Source: Garcia nutans (lineage: Eukaryota > Streptophyta > Magnoliopsida > Malpighiales > Euphorbiaceae). Taken from it: 64,000 bases of DNA. Location of the stretch: NCBI GenBank assembly GCA_947685225.1, contig CANTUV010000014.1:6138001-6202000 (forward strand). The letters run 5' to 3'. The notes under the pieces are model-generated. The model was given only the letters and a program-made list of their open reading frames with translations, did not search any database and had not been told where the DNA came from. The translations under genes were made by a program, and so were the position numbers. Positions 22,901 through 37,900 of this stretch are shown here, piece after piece. Positions within the stretch are counted from its first letter, which is position 1, and every line of letters begins with the position of its first letter.

Positions 22901-25900
22901 GTTGCTGTGCGGAAAAACATTAAGTTAGCCGCCAAGTATTTCAGACCATATAGAGTTGTTGCTAGAATAGGTCCAGTTGCTTACAAGCTCGAGCTCCCTG
23001 CTAGTAGCACCATTCATCCAGTGTTTCACATTTCTCTATTGAAACGGTATATTGGTCCACAAACTACTCCTAGTACTGACCTTCCTAAAGGTTGCACTGG
23101 AAGAGACTTTGTCATTTAGCCTCTTGTCATTTTGGACACTCGGAACATATCTAGAAAAAAGCACTCAGTTTCCCAAGCCTTGGTTCAATAGCTTCATCTT
23201 AGTCCTTCTGAAGCTACTTGGGAGGATGTCAATTTTTTGAAGGCTAAATTTCCTAATTTTTTTCCTTGAGGACAAGGAAACTTTTCAAGCAGGGGGTATT
23301 GTCAAGGAAGGGGATTCAGGAGCAGAGGATGATGGGCTGGCCCAATTGGGAGAGGAGAAATAGGTCAATGACCACGGATAGCGGCTGATGGGATGCAGCT
23401 TCTGTTATGATTGCATTAATAATTGTGGAATTAGTTAGTTAGTTATGATTGCATAGAAGTTAGTGAACAGTGCATAGAAGTTAGCAATATACAGCTGTTA
23501 ATTGTATGAAAGAATATATATAAAGAGGGAATATGTAATCATACGGCATTCATGAATACAATTCAATCAATCTCTATTCCTTTCTAACTCTCTTTACTCT
23601 TCTCTCTCTCTTTTCTGTCTCTCTCCTTGTCATTCTGATCTAAACTTCTCTCTCTTTTCTGTCTCTCTCCTTGTCATTCTGATCTAAACTTCTCCCTGAG
23701 GTGAGTCTCACAATTGAGTGCATGAATTCCTCTCCTCATGACTCTAGTGTCTGACAGTCATCTAACACTAGAACAGGATTAACATCTGATTAGGCCAAGA
23801 ATGGCTTGAAGTGATTGGCATAGCATGTGAACTCTAGAATCTCCACATTTCTCCTCCCTTTTTAGTCCTCGACATAAAAGAGATTTAGGGGACATGATTT
23901 ATAGTAATACTTAAAAGGACAACCACCAAGCCTCATGATTTAGAGAAGCAAAATAAAGATAAAAAAACACATGTTAAAAAACTAAGGATTAAAAAAATCA
24001 AAAATTGATCCACACATCATCCTTTGGGAAAATGAAACAGTAGTTTACACATCCCAGCAGTACTTGTTTATGTCTCTGTTCCTACATCGTATATTTATCA
24101 TTAAACAAATGATAAGAAAAACATTAAATAAATAAACAAACATAAATAACCAAAATTTACACACCTCAAACTTCACAGATCCAAGTTCAAGCTTTTGCTT
24201 GACTTCTTTAAGAACATCAGGCTCTACAAGTAAATCACCCAAAAATTGTAAGAGAAAAGGAACTTACAGGTTCAAACACGATGTCTTGCAAGTACTAAAT
24301 TTTATCTGTATCATTTGAAATTAAACAACAGAAAAGATAAGTCGAACAACTCAAACAAGTAGGATAAGAGATTCTCTTTTACCAACGGCAATTGGCTCCG
24401 TCGATGCAGACACAGGCTGACCCTCAATACCATCCTCTCTTACTGGAGTATAGATAGCCACCAGTCTGTACCCCACATCATCAACATTAGCTTCATACAT
24501 CCTCCCCAACTCTCCTGCAATGCCGGTTCACTTTTTTGAATCAAATATTCGAAGAGTTGGAAAAGCAGAATCTAGTAATATTTAATTATGCAATCTATTG
24601 AAATTCAAAATAATATTTCTAATATACTCTTAAAGTTATTCATATGTTAGCACTTCAAGAGTCAGATCTGTCAATGAAGATTTCACAATTGCCAATGAAG
24701 ACTCCCCCAAAGACTAAAAGAAACTATAAATGTTCAGTTCCAACTAATCATAAGCTGCCTATGCATGCTAGGAACTCCAATGACCAACTCTTTCATATTA
24801 TGATCAGAAATAGCCCTAACATAAGAACAAACAGTTCAATTTTTAATGGAGTAAATGGAATCCTCATCTACTTTTAGAACCATACTGTCTAGCAATTCAA
24901 GATACCATTGGGCCTATAAAATCAGCAGGAAATAGCGTATGTTACAATTTATTTCTGTTGTCATTCAACTAAATAGACCACCAAGAACTCATGCACACAA
25001 GGCAGTAGACAAGCCATTTCATGAAAATAGTGCTCTGCACACCGGCCATGACATCTTATGAGATACAAAGCACGAAATAAACCCAAAAATCTCACATTGC
25101 AAAGATAAGCCAAGAGGGATCTAGTTGATTAAAGAGATAAGAGAATCTCATAATAGATAATAAACTCTGCCGAAGATCAACATTCAAAATGTGACTACAA
25201 CCAAAAGTTTAGTCCTCCCATTGAGTTGCAATTTACGATTTGCAGACTCCAATATCATTCAATATGTAATCCCTCCAAAATATGTCTGCACACTTACACC
25301 CTTTTCGTTGTTAACAAAATAAATTTTTTGAAGTTTGGTTAGAAAATAACTTAAGTTTCTAGGCCTAGTCAAAAAGGTTCAAACAACATCAATTATATAG
25401 CTTTTGTAACCATCACTAGTTACACTACTGACATTTTCCATATCATACATGCAAATGAAAATAAAAAGACAAAAATGAATACTTGGCCAGCAAACATCAT
25501 AAAAAAATCTAAGTATGAGCATCGGTCGTATTGGTCAAATTTTAGGACTCGACCAACCCGACCACCTAATAGCGGTCGAAAAAAAAAATTTTGAAAACCG
25601 ACCAATAATGGTCGGTTCGGTCAGTTTGATCGGATTTTTGTCGGGTTTGATCGGTTTTTTCAATAAATATACAAACCGAAACCAACCAACTCAGTCTGTT
25701 TAAACCGCCGTGATCGGTCGGGTCGGTCGGTTTTCGATTTTTTTTCTCATCCCTAAAAAATCCAAACAAGCTTTTTTTTTCGGGATAGCTGCGAGGTTCA
25801 GGAGAGATAAAAAGTAAAAAAGTAAAACACCAACTCAGACGTAATTTAACATACCTGGTATGGAGATCAGATCAGGACTACCAACCATTGATCTAAGCCA

Positions 25901-28900
25901 CTGTATTCTACTTTTTCCCTCCTTTCCTCCGCTATAAATGCCTCGAACAGCATACAAGTTAGTGTGAAATCCCCGCCCCTCAATCTCTAGTTTATCTATT
26001 CTGGGAATCCCTGAAGATAAAAGAATTATTTATTAATAACATGGGATAGAATATAAATGGCACATATGCTTCTCAATACAAGAAGTAATGATGCTACAGA
26101 GTGTCTGATATTCAAGAAACAAGCAAAGCTGCAGCCAGCAGCAGCAGCAAAACAAAGTCAACAAGAAAAAAATGTCCATACTTTTCAACAATAGTCCTAA
26201 CACCCCAAATAGTATCAAGTGCAAATGTTGCTTGAATCATCCAAGAGAATCAAGGATATTTAGCAACAAGAAGGAACCCAATCAAACAGGAAAGGAAAAA
26301 GGCATTTTCTAGTAAATCTTTCCAGTGGTATTGATGATCCACAAAGTAAACTACTTTTATATGAGATGATAAAAGAAATGGAGATGCAAAAAATTATTGA
26401 TATAAAATTTAAAGAAATGATTACAAAGTAATATGGAATTCAAATAACATGCTTGCATAAACTTGATGAGAGGGTTATAATAAATTTGGAAATGGACATG
26501 CAACAGTTGGTCAAATCTCAAAAACTAATTTGGAGAAATCAGAAAAAACACCTGGGTTGTGATAATTGAAATCTAGAATATTTTCCAATTCAAACAACTG
26601 AATGTTAAACATTTAGTTTTAGCTCATTCTACAATTATAACAACATATCAACATAGAGGTGAACGATAGATAACTATTATGTCCCATTAAATAAGGAAAA
26701 GGATAGCTTTCAATTCAACAGGTAGCAAGAGTGTAACAGAAGACCTGGCAATACAGCAGCAGTCTCAGCATATGCTGGCTTGCTTGACCTTCCAAACACA
26801 TCAGTCACAATGCATTCGCATCTCAAGCATCTACCAACATCTTCTAGTCGCACCTTGTAAGAGCAGGAACGCTGTGAAGGTAAGGGCTCAAGGGAATCTC
26901 TGTCCCCCATTACTGATGAACAGAACCTGCAGCATCATTTAGTGGAATATGAGGGGACACAAAATGGTACCAGCCATCTAATTGTTATGAATTTTACAAG
27001 TCAGTTGCAGGTAATTACACACATTGAAGTGATAATCATAATTTTTCCCAACAGATTTATATAAGAAAGAAAAGTTTCATCAACTTAGAAGTTAAAAAGT
27101 GAACTGGTACTAAAGCACCTAAATTAGACCTTGCAGTAGAGTAGAGGAACAAACATTTTACCATTGATATTTGACATCCTTCTTGTACTTGCTCCAAACA
27201 GATTGTTGAGTTGCACTCTTGGGTATTACTTCAACAGCAGTGAGCACATCACGTTCTATGGCTTTTCCAGTAAGAGCAAGCATTTCTATTTTTAGAATCT
27301 CTGTGATGAAAAAAAAATAATTCCAGCTTAATAGAATATCACACTTTAGCTTCATTACAGAGCATAAATTATATATAGTATTTGCATATTTTTAGTAATC
27401 CAGTTTGTTTCATGTGAACCTCTAAATGCATAAAGAAAACGCAAAGCAACAAGAACTATAAATTAATTAAAAAATAAAAACCATGTGCAGCTTTATTCAC
27501 TGAGCTTGAGATAGAGAAGCACTGAAGTCATGCTCACTAAACCATTGAATGCCTTGTCGGTAACAAATTATAATTAAGAGGTACAGTGACCAACTTAAAA
27601 CAAGTGCCACTCTTGCAAATTGACACTTGAATTTATTTATTTATTTTGCAGAGCCTAGGAGTTTTGCAAAAATGGTATGAGCTATAGATTGGATGCCAAA
27701 AAAGGAAAGAGAAAAAGAGAAGAAACGTCAACGAGGAAAATGACCAAAACTAAGCACATCATTATTTCAACTTGCAAACAAGGGAGCACCAGATATCAAG
27801 TTCACCAAAACCACATTGATGCTAAGTAATCATTATTGTGACAGAAAACCACAAACTTAAAATCCATGTGTTACTGGCTTTAGCATTTAGACCCATTTTC
27901 AGGCAAGCGAGCCAAAAGGATTAAAGCAAGACAGGACAATTGCTTTGATTGGTTAAACAACAAATAGGCCAGTAAATTTGGAATGAAGAAACGTAGCCAC
28001 TGGCCTTTTAGCTTTGTCCAATGTCCACTCATAATCTCATACCATGAGAATATAAAAGGTTGGATTTAGTTCACAAAAAAAAAAAAATTCGAACTTGTTA
28101 GAAGAGCTGAAATAATTGAGATCATTTCCCTTACTATAAACTCCACTTCCTTCACAGAAAACTTTCGCATTTAATTTTGTCTTCACTTATACAATTAATA
28201 TAATGAGTATAATGTGAAATTCAGCATTCGATCAACATTGATATGCAAGTCTAGCTAATCAAAAATTGTATGGTAAAAATCTAAGGGATAAATTTACATA
28301 TTGTATGTGAAAAAACGACAAGAACCCCACATGATTTCCAAATGTATTTATTTACCTGGGAGAATAATGCCAGTTGGCTCAGACAATTTGAGCTCCCCCA
28401 CCACTGAATCAGAACGAACTGGTGTGTACCTATGAGGAACAGTTGAACAAGTATATCTAAGCAAGTATAATTGCTCGAGCTTTATAACATAAAAGAGAAT
28501 ATGAATTAATAATGACGAGTCTAGAATATGAAATCTAAGAAATAAAAAGATAGAAGTGCAACATGTTTAGATCAAAGACTGATAAGACACAAACCTTTGG
28601 CATTTCCATAGAAAACTAGTTCAAAATATTTAACATAATAGAGAGTAAGAATTAAGGAAGGTACCCAAACAACAAGCGACAATTGTAATCTGTATCTGTA
28701 ACTTCATATGTTTTAGAGCTAGCCCCATTAATGAGAACAATGGTTCCATCATTAGTCTCTCTGTACCAGCTGAAAAGGCTTGATCCCTCGTATCCACCAA
28801 AATACTTTCCCTCCCCAGAATAAACACTGGAAGACAACTCCTTCACTTGAACATCAGAAACCACTGGTAGAGCTGCCACATTATTTCACTTCAAGCATAT

Positions 28901-31900
28901 TAAAAACAAAACTGAAGAGGGGTAAATAACTAAAAAATGAAATTTATAAATTAACTTTGGCTGGTTATCAACTAGTACAGCGCAAATGGAGGACATGTGT
29001 TTAATCATTGAATCAATACTATCTATCATGGATCAAAATTCAGGTCATGGGTGCAACTACAATAGAATGAATCGACAACTCAAGTTGATTAACTTCCTAA
29101 AACACCAAAAATAATGAGTACCCATATGAAATTTTACAGGAGAAGATCTACCAAAAACTCATTGTTCAGAGATAAGCCAATTAAAATTGATCCAAGGATA
29201 AAACAATAGCTACCTGGAAGAATTTAGATTATTTCCTATGTTAAAAATTCATCTGTGAATAGAATGATAACAGATTAATAGCAACATATACAACATATCT
29301 AAAAGCAAGATAAAACAAGAAGTTAAGACTTCATATAAATTAAAAGTTAAACTTCATAAATCTAATATGTGATTATAAAATCACATATGCAAAATCTAAA
29401 AGACCACGACAATCACATAATCTTTTCTTTCCCTTTGCTTTGTATTTGCGAACATGTGATATTTTTCTTTGTCAGATTATGTGGTCTATATGCATATGAA
29501 TACCATCATATGGAAACCTTTCAATTTCCTTAAATGCATAGAAATTAAATCTTATTCAATGTTGAGTTTTATTTAGTGTGAAATTCTTGATAGTTTCAAT
29601 AATAATTTAACTCTTCATTTTCTTTTTCATCGTAATTATTTATACAAAATTATTTTATTCATTTAAGCAAGAGAAAATCTAATAATCATTTAATGGGATG
29701 AGGTTTACATTTGTTTTTCGCATCCCAAAAAAAAGCAGTGGTCTCTTCTTTTTCTTGACTGGTACAAATAGAGACGAAGTTCTACCTCATCAAAATGCAT
29801 AACTACTCTTTCTTTCTTTTTCCCCCTATAAAAATAGATGACACCTCAAAACAGCCTTTCCTTATCAAATTTTCATTTGTTTTCTTTCTTTTTCTGCCAT
29901 GGGACAGTAATGAAATGGGAACCCCACTTTTGACATACTGGAATGTGTACCAGCACTCTGGTATCTTTGAAGTACCACAAACTGGAATGTGCACCCCAGT
30001 TTGCAGTGCCATGGGGATGAGTGAATTAGATAACTAGATAAAACCATTCTAGAACCCTGCAGTCATAATATTTTATTCATTGACTGCGTACACTTTTATT
30101 TCTCCACATCAAATTCTCAAAGTTTTATATTTTTTTCATATTGAAAACTTTTAAAACTTATGAGAAATTCATTGGCATTTGCAAACATTAAAATATTTAC
30201 ACTAATTTTTCATTATGAAAATAACTTAAGTTACAAAAAAATTAAAGATTAATTTCTATGGCCCTAAGCTTTTCAAATTTATGTAATAAGCATAGCAATT
30301 TTTGAAAAATAATGCAATTTTTGCTGATTTCTAAATCACAGCAAACAAATTTTCAGCAATCTTAATTTTTCCTTAAAAAAAGTCAACATAAAATAAAATA
30401 AAATAGAAGTTTAAGGACTTAATTGGAGAAACACAAGTTCAGCGACTCAATAGACAAAACATTATAAGTTCAACCCTAGGACACTTTTTTCCTTGTTTAG
30501 AATGGAAGTCCAAAATGCCAATAGTTAAAGGGCATTCCCAGTGCATAAAGGCTTGCCATCTAACATAAATAACTTTCCCCCTATTTTTTTCAACAACTCA
30601 AGCCTAAGACCTTCAGGTCACAAAAAAAATAACATTATTGTGCCCATAAAAATGGAGGTTAAAATTTCAGACAAGACAATATACCTGCATTAACTGGGTA
30701 GTTGGAAATTGCAACTAATGGTTTTCCACATTTGCCATCTGCACGAATGGGCAGCCAATACAAGGCCAAGTAAGAACCCACATCTTCAAGAGATGGAGTA
30801 TATGTCCTGCAAGCACATCATCAGGAGTTCAATGTTTAAATGGAGGCAAATATTTTAAAATTTTAAATCCTAGAACTTACAATGTTTTGCTGCATGTGAA
30901 AACATCATCATAGGCCCTGCATATATCCATCAATGCAGAACCTTGTAGCTTATTCTTAGTTCTGAACCAAATATACTCTCCATCACCTTCCTGTCCACCA
31001 AAATATGTTTTTTGTGGTACCACTTCCTCATCCTCGCAGCAATTAGGAATCACAAGTTCCAATCCCACAGGATCCGCTGTTTAAAAATATAAACATGGAA
31101 TGAAAACAAACATTAGTGAAATAACAACGTTGTAAAGCAAATATATTACTAAACAACATCAACAAACATAGCAGTTAAAAATCAATGGAAAACATAAAAA
31201 TTAAAAAAGATCAATGATAAATTGATATCAACCAAGATATTTTGAGTCTTTCTATCAAAGCAAATGTCTGCCACTGAAATAAATGGGAACTGAATGTTAA
31301 AAGTTCCAGTAAACAACAATTTTCAAATCCGATGCGGTAGTTTGGAAAATAAACAATGTGTCCTATCTTTTACAAACACAATGCTAGCATATAATTACAA
31401 ATAAACTTTAACTAACATGGTAAGAGAGGTGACCCCAAAAGGTCTTGGATTAATCCCCTCTACAAGTTCTAAAACTGCTATTCTGGCAATCATTAAGTAA
31501 TGAAATGATTAATTTTTCATAATAGCCTCAACCAACCCATACTCTTTAATGTACATTCGTCTTCCATGATAGACTTGCAAAACTAATATTGATTCGCATA
31601 GCAATGGAAAATTTGAAAAATGAGCTCCTTCTAGAGAGTTAAAACATAATTTTTGCATGATTAGATAATCAGGCAAACATGATTGCCAAGTGTAAGATAT
31701 CCAACAAAATAGATTCAATGATAGGCTTCTAGCCTAGCTTCAAAGTCCAAAGAAACGATATTGAACTCATTAATATGATTAAATGCAAGAACATCAAACA
31801 TAATAAATAGTTGTAATCTGCATGGATAAATGTTGAACTTTGGAATGCAACCCACCTGGAGCAATCACATTGGATCTTATGCTCCTAGGATTTCCTTTCA

Positions 31901-34900
31901 CACCATCTTTGCGCATTGGAATGTAAACAAGTTCAATATATTTCCCAACATCCTCTAAAGCCAAATCCAAAAACTCTGCAAACAACTTAACCTATTAATC
32001 CACTAAATTCCCAAGCAAACAATTTGGGCTAAATAACATACTTTATATAACTTGACAAAACATACCATCAGCACTTAGTTTCTCTCTAACACCATCACTG
32101 CTTACTCTAAACCATTCATGTAAACAATCTCCTGTCTCACTGAATCGAAAAGAATTGCTTCAATCTCAGGACTGTGTTAAAACAAGAGGGCTGGAAAATT
32201 CAACGCATGACAAAGATAGTGGCTCACCCTCCACTATAAGAAGCAACGAAGCTCAAGCGCTGCCCTTCCATCATCGACCCTAAAAACTCTAAAGACTGGC
32301 ATGATGGAGGGCCTGCAACAATATTAGTTTCAACATAGTATCAGCATCATTATTTTCTTTCATCAACTCTAGATAAACAAAATTGTCACTGACTAAATCA
32401 ATTTCACAGAGCAAGGGGGAGAGAGCAAGAGAGATAGAAAGAGAGAGTAATGAGAATCAACTTTTTACCAGGTATGATAGGTCCCATTTGTTCAGAAACA
32501 ACAATAGGACCACGAGCCCAATCATTTCTGACAGGTTCACATGAAACAGAAATAAAGAATCCAATATCATCAATTGAAAGTATGTACGACATTGTAGTGG
32601 CACCACGAATTTCACATTGAGTGCCATCTGAACTAGTCTGCAAGGAATACTTCCATTAATCAAATTATAGCAGCTGATAATCAACTCTAATATAACGGGG
32701 AAGTGAGAGAGATGAACTTAAGATTATAGGCAAAGAAAAACCTTTAGAACCATTTGTTTTATTGTTTAGAATTTTAAATAGCGAACAAGTTTCTGTTTGG
32801 CATCATTGTTTTTGCAGTGTCCAGTTTTTTTCCAAACCATGATTTATCAAAAGCAAACAAATAAATTTTTAACAAATAAAGAAAAAGTCAAATGCAAATT
32901 TGAAAACTCAATGCCAATCATAGTCTAATTGATTTTTTGGGTCTGTTCTTGGCATTGTAACTTAGCAAGATATGGGACCTCAAGCTTCATTGAGTATGAA
33001 TTTAAAGTACCCGAAACCAACGGAAAACAGAATCTCCTTCTTCACCACCCCAATACTTTTTGTCAACACTTAGTGTGGTTCCTTCAACAGCATTTCCAAT
33101 TATTTGCAGAGAAAGCAACCTTGGACTTCCTAACCATCAAAGACCACTTGGAGTCATATATGAATTTGTCATGTAAGAGATATAAAGCAATTAGATAAGC
33201 ACCTATACCCATGAAAGTTCCAACTATTAAAACTATCAGCATATTCGAATTGGCGTATCTGTTAATTAGAAATGTTGAAAGCATAAAATCAGCTTCTGGC
33301 AGTCTAATAATAAAAATATATATATTGCAGGTGCCATTTCAAATTACCAGGAAATTAATAATTGAATATTATGTGTGATTAATTCAATGCTACAATTGTT
33401 TCATCTAAAACTAGAATCTACTATATCAGAAGATTACTTTCAATATGAACAGCACGTCCACATCAGACATTACATAAATGGAGCCTCGATCATGGCCATA
33501 GGTTGTTCACCTCACAATTTGTTTTCCTTTTGGGCCAAATTATCTGTTATTATCCATAAATTTTGCAGGGTATGCAGATAACAGCACTCAATCTAGGATA
33601 AAATTTCTAGTTAACAGCAAACCTGCATCTTAATCTCGCTAGTATAAGTATGAATAACTGGACAGCATAAATGTGAAAACTAGTAGAACTTGTATGCTTT
33701 TGATATTTAAAATTTGGACGTGAAGATATCAGGGATAAAATTCAAATAATTGTTGACACACTTCTCTACTGGCAATTTCCAACATTAATTATGATCGTGA
33801 CCGTGTATATTAATTTTATGTATTTCAAAATTTTATCCTGGAATCACAAAAACTCTCAGTTAATGCTTCAACTATACACAAACGAGGGGGGAAATGCATT
33901 TCCAAAAATTTAAGATGAGAAAATTACCAGGTCGAACTCGTTCCTGACTCATGCAAGTTCTTGGCTCACCTATAATCCCATCATCACGCACAGGGACACA
34001 CTGAAAGGACACAAATTTACCAATTGCATCCGTGGTAATACGATACTGAAGAACCCCTGAACCCTCAGGTATCAAAGTACCAGAGTCTGCTTCAGCCTGA
34101 AAATTACAAACAGCATTTGAGTCAGTATATGTGTTCTTCAAATATCAAAGATTAGACATTTTCAGTAAATTTAATGTTTAGGGAACAAAGAAGGGAAAAT
34201 GTTGTCCCAGATCACCCTATTCAAAAAGAAGTTTTCCTTCAGCCTTAGAACTTGAGTCTTTTGACATCTTTCTAAACAAAAAGTTAAAATAATAAGACTA
34301 TGGATATATATGGCTATTATAGTATATTGGAAACATAGTCATTTTGAGACATCTGTCACAAACAATATTAGTTGACCAATAACCGAGGAAATAAGTGTTC
34401 ATATGGCAACAGATCTAATCAGGTGAAGTTCAATTTTAAAATTAACAAGACAAAAAAAATAAAAAGAAAGAAAGAAATGTGAATTCAGATTTAAGCATTC
34501 CCCAATACATACCCATAATTAAAACAAAAGCAAGTTAGTGAACATAAACATAAAAAATGGAAGTTTTAAAAAATTGCCAATCAAAATTATTATAAAATGT
34601 ACTGATGTGGATTCCCTTAGAATCAATACCTCATGAAGATACCAATTATACACACTTTTTCCCTCATGACCCCCTATATAGCCATATGATGATGTCAACA
34701 TTCCACCTTCAGTGTAATCGCCTGTGATAGATAAGAAATTTAGGCTTGGGGGAAGAGCTGAAAAGAGAAAATTATGGATTAGGAAACTGAAATATGTCAA
34801 AACGAACTAGAAGAAGAAAGTTCCTTCATAACAAGCAAGTGAAAAAGATATACTTACTCTCTACAGCTTTTTCTGATATAGCATACACTGGTTCACCAGA

Positions 34901-37900
34901 TTCATTATCTGAAGTCATAGGAGTATATTTTGCCACAATGTAATAGCCAACTGCTCCTAGAGGTATGCGGAATGCCTAAACAAAGATGATAGCTCAAGTA
35001 AGAATCTACCTCCAGCCCAAGCATGATTCATGATTTGCATGTGTGTATTCATAAACATGGCCCACCTTTGCAATTTTGGATGCACTAACTGCTTCAAGAC
35101 CATTTTCACCATCCAATATTGGAGAACTAGTTTTAAACCACTGAACTCTACTGGAACCTTCAGTTCCTCCACTAACAATACCAGTTACCATAACCTTATT
35201 GCTTTCTCTTATATCGCCAACTATCTTAACACTTGCCACCTTCGGAGGAGCTGGAATTTGAGCAAACATAAAGCCACCAGTTCAAATGGAAGTTAACACC
35301 AGTAAGCAATATGATGAAACCCATAGTGACATAGCAAAGATACTCAAACAAGAAAATGCCTTAATTCACATTAGATGATTGCAAATGCGGCAAACACTTC
35401 TATATCAATTTATAAGGTAATTTCAAAATCTAGAATTGCATGAAACAAAACATTGCTAAAATATCTACCGAAGTCCAACTACAAATTCTTGCAACAAGTA
35501 TTGGACCGTGAAGAAACATGTACACAAGCTTAATGCAAGAAACAACCTAGGTGACATCTGTTGAATTTCTTAATATAAATTTAGGCGAGCCAAGCTTAAA
35601 AGCTAGTTGTTAAGGTTAGAGAGCTCATTTCTATATTGATCACTCTCATGTTTTATATTTATTCAATGTGGGACTTTGTTCCCATATCTATTTTTATTAG
35701 CCTCCATCAAGTGGCAACTAGACCAAAATAATTTTTAATAAGTCCAGTTGACACTTGCAATTTTGTGATACAAATTGGGTTGAGAGCAGAGAATTTTTAA
35801 AGCTTATGGGGCACCTCATACTAGACGAAGGATTGAAAGTTCAAAAGATACCTCATACCGAAAGAAAAACAAATATTTGAAGCCCATTATAGGGTGAAAG
35901 AAACCCACCATGGGGCAAGAAAAAAATTCTGAAAGCCCGGTGAGCAAATTGAAAGTGATTGAAATCCCAATCCAAATTTATAAAAAATGAGGTTGTAAGA
36001 ATTAATTTTTTCTTTGATGCCATGATCAATTTCTTAAAACAGATTTGAGAAAGCCAACCTTAAAAGCTAGTTGTTAAGGTTGGAGAGCGCATTTTTATAT
36101 TAATCACTCACATGTTTTATATTTATTCAATGTGGGACTTTGTTCCCCATATATATTCTTCTTATTTTCACCAAGACTCTAAATAGGAATCGAGTTGAAT
36201 GTCTTTATAACAAGTTGGGCATGCTTAATATTTGCACTCCAATTCAAGGGAGAGTGCTACAAAATTTATATTGACTTAGCTAATTTAGGAAATTAATCAA
36301 TAGAGATGATTTGTAGAATTTGAGAAACTAATCAACAGAGATGATTTGTAGGGTTAACTTGCTGATTTTCAGTGACTTGTTCTTTCCTTTTTCTAGCCCA
36401 TGTAACCTATATATAATTATTACTCCAAAGGCGAATTAACATAACATTCTTCTCATTTTTTGTCCATTGTCACATATCATAGACCAGTACCAATACAAAA
36501 GGCTGAGCATATAGAACTTACAAAAGAAAAGAAAACGCAGGATTAACATAAGATGGCATGGAAAAAAGAGTGATCCTAAAATTTTTGTAAAAACCAGACC
36601 TATACAAGCTGGAATGGAAGAAAAAGACACATAACCAACCCCCAACTGATTTGGGAATTGAGTCTTAACTAAGTTGAGTGAGTTAACTTATCAATATCCT
36701 CAGTCAACCATTTGTAGGGACACAGGATAAAACTAAGATTTTAAAAAACATGAAGCTGTTAGAAAATTTTCAAGAAAAATACTCCTCAATATAGCAACAC
36801 CAACCACATTTTACCCTCCAAAGCGAAAAGAAAGGATCTTCAACAATTACACTCCTCATCGAAACATCTTGACGAATCTCAATTCTCAACCAAGATTTCG
36901 CTATGCACGACAACAAGTTACTTTAGAATTACCAAGTAATCAGGAATTTCAGAAAGAATCAATTATGGTATTTACAGTCCCAAATATTTTTTACTCAACC
37001 TAATTACTGTTGGAAACATTTTTTTTCCAATCAACCTTGGAATAAACATATATGTAAGCCCAATCCCAAACACTTGATGAACTTGTGGAACTACTTAATA
37101 TAGTCATTTCAATTCTTTCAAAGTACTAGAAAGATCACACTAGAGATTAAAATTTGTGATGTGTTTATACAGTTCTATCAAATGCTTTTCCTATAATGTA
37201 TTACAAATAGAAATGAGACTTTATCTTTTCAAAACCACGATAAGACAAACATAGCTCCTAAATATTTGTTTGGTTTATAGAATAGCAATTTCACATTAAA
37301 TAATAACCATTACTTTGCTTAGGCTTTTTACATGTAAAATTGTCATTAATGCCTTGAATTTCCATTGACTCAATCATTTCTCTTTGTTAATCTGGAATTG
37401 TTGTTGGTGCCTTGAATTCCCATTGACCCAATCATTTATATTGGTTCCACGCAAATAGATTATCATGCATGGAAACTCTTTTACGTGATTGATTAAGCCA
37501 GGTCATGAAGTCGGCCAAAGTCATTAAAATTGGGTAATAGTTGCTCCAAGTATACTTGAGTTCAAGGAAGTTAGTCCACTTTTCTTCATTATGAGGAAAT
37601 TGCAGCCAATCTATCTCACTATGTATAAGTTATATTTGTAATGTTCACCAGATGAGAGTTTTGGGGCTCATTCTAGCATAGTTAAGGTGTTGTAATTCCA
37701 TTTTCTTTTATGAAAGTGGTAAGTACATTGAGCATACTTGAGTTAAAGATGAGTATTATTCTCCATTCAAAATTTGTACCTCCACAATTTGTTAGTGGAT
37801 TTCTATTTTATTTCACTATGGATGTAGGCTTATGCCAAGCTATGCAAATTTATGTCCAGTCTAATTTTCTTTTATTACGTCATTTCAATCATATAACCCA

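Larger units (their letters stand above)
19360..23756 (+). mobile_element. Ty3/gypsy chromovirus-type element in AIR9 intron 34
   Basis: LTRs are at 19360-19766 and 23300-23756. The element is flanked by the 5-bp target duplication gtcat (19355-19359 and 23757-23761). A primer site TGGTATCAGAGA (19770-19781) follows the 5' LTR, and a polypurine tract (gcagggggta) precedes the 3' LTR. The element lies opposite to the AIR9 transcript. It is only 4.4 kb, because the stretch between the leader and reverse transcriptase lacks a recognisable capsid, zinc knuckle or protease. It is a defective copy that would need proteins from elsewhere to move. Confidence 0.93.
16974..24223 (-). other. AIR9: AIR9 exons 34-37: conserved C-terminus
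   Basis: The exons are 24165-24223 (PDVLKEVKQKLELGSVKFE), 18736-18768 (ALCDKDHSPKK, only 11 codons), 18504-18635 (SLERRILEVNRKRVKVVKPG ... SYAPPFH) and 16974-17150. The last exon holds NDQHRLRIVVDSENEVNLMV ... LLKIDT and ends with TAG at 16974-16976. All are phase 0 at their 3' borders. Intron 34, between the first two, is 5.4 kb because it contains a gypsy element. The 33-nt microexon beyond it must still be recognised for the protein to be complete. Intron 36 contains a hAT-type MITE. Confidence 0.92.

Noticed and set aside
29795..30047. Overlapping 60-80 codon frames on both strands with a partly palindromic core
   Set aside because: It lies in an AIR9 intron. No family resemblance or splice continuity. 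Kept as unexplained but unsupported.
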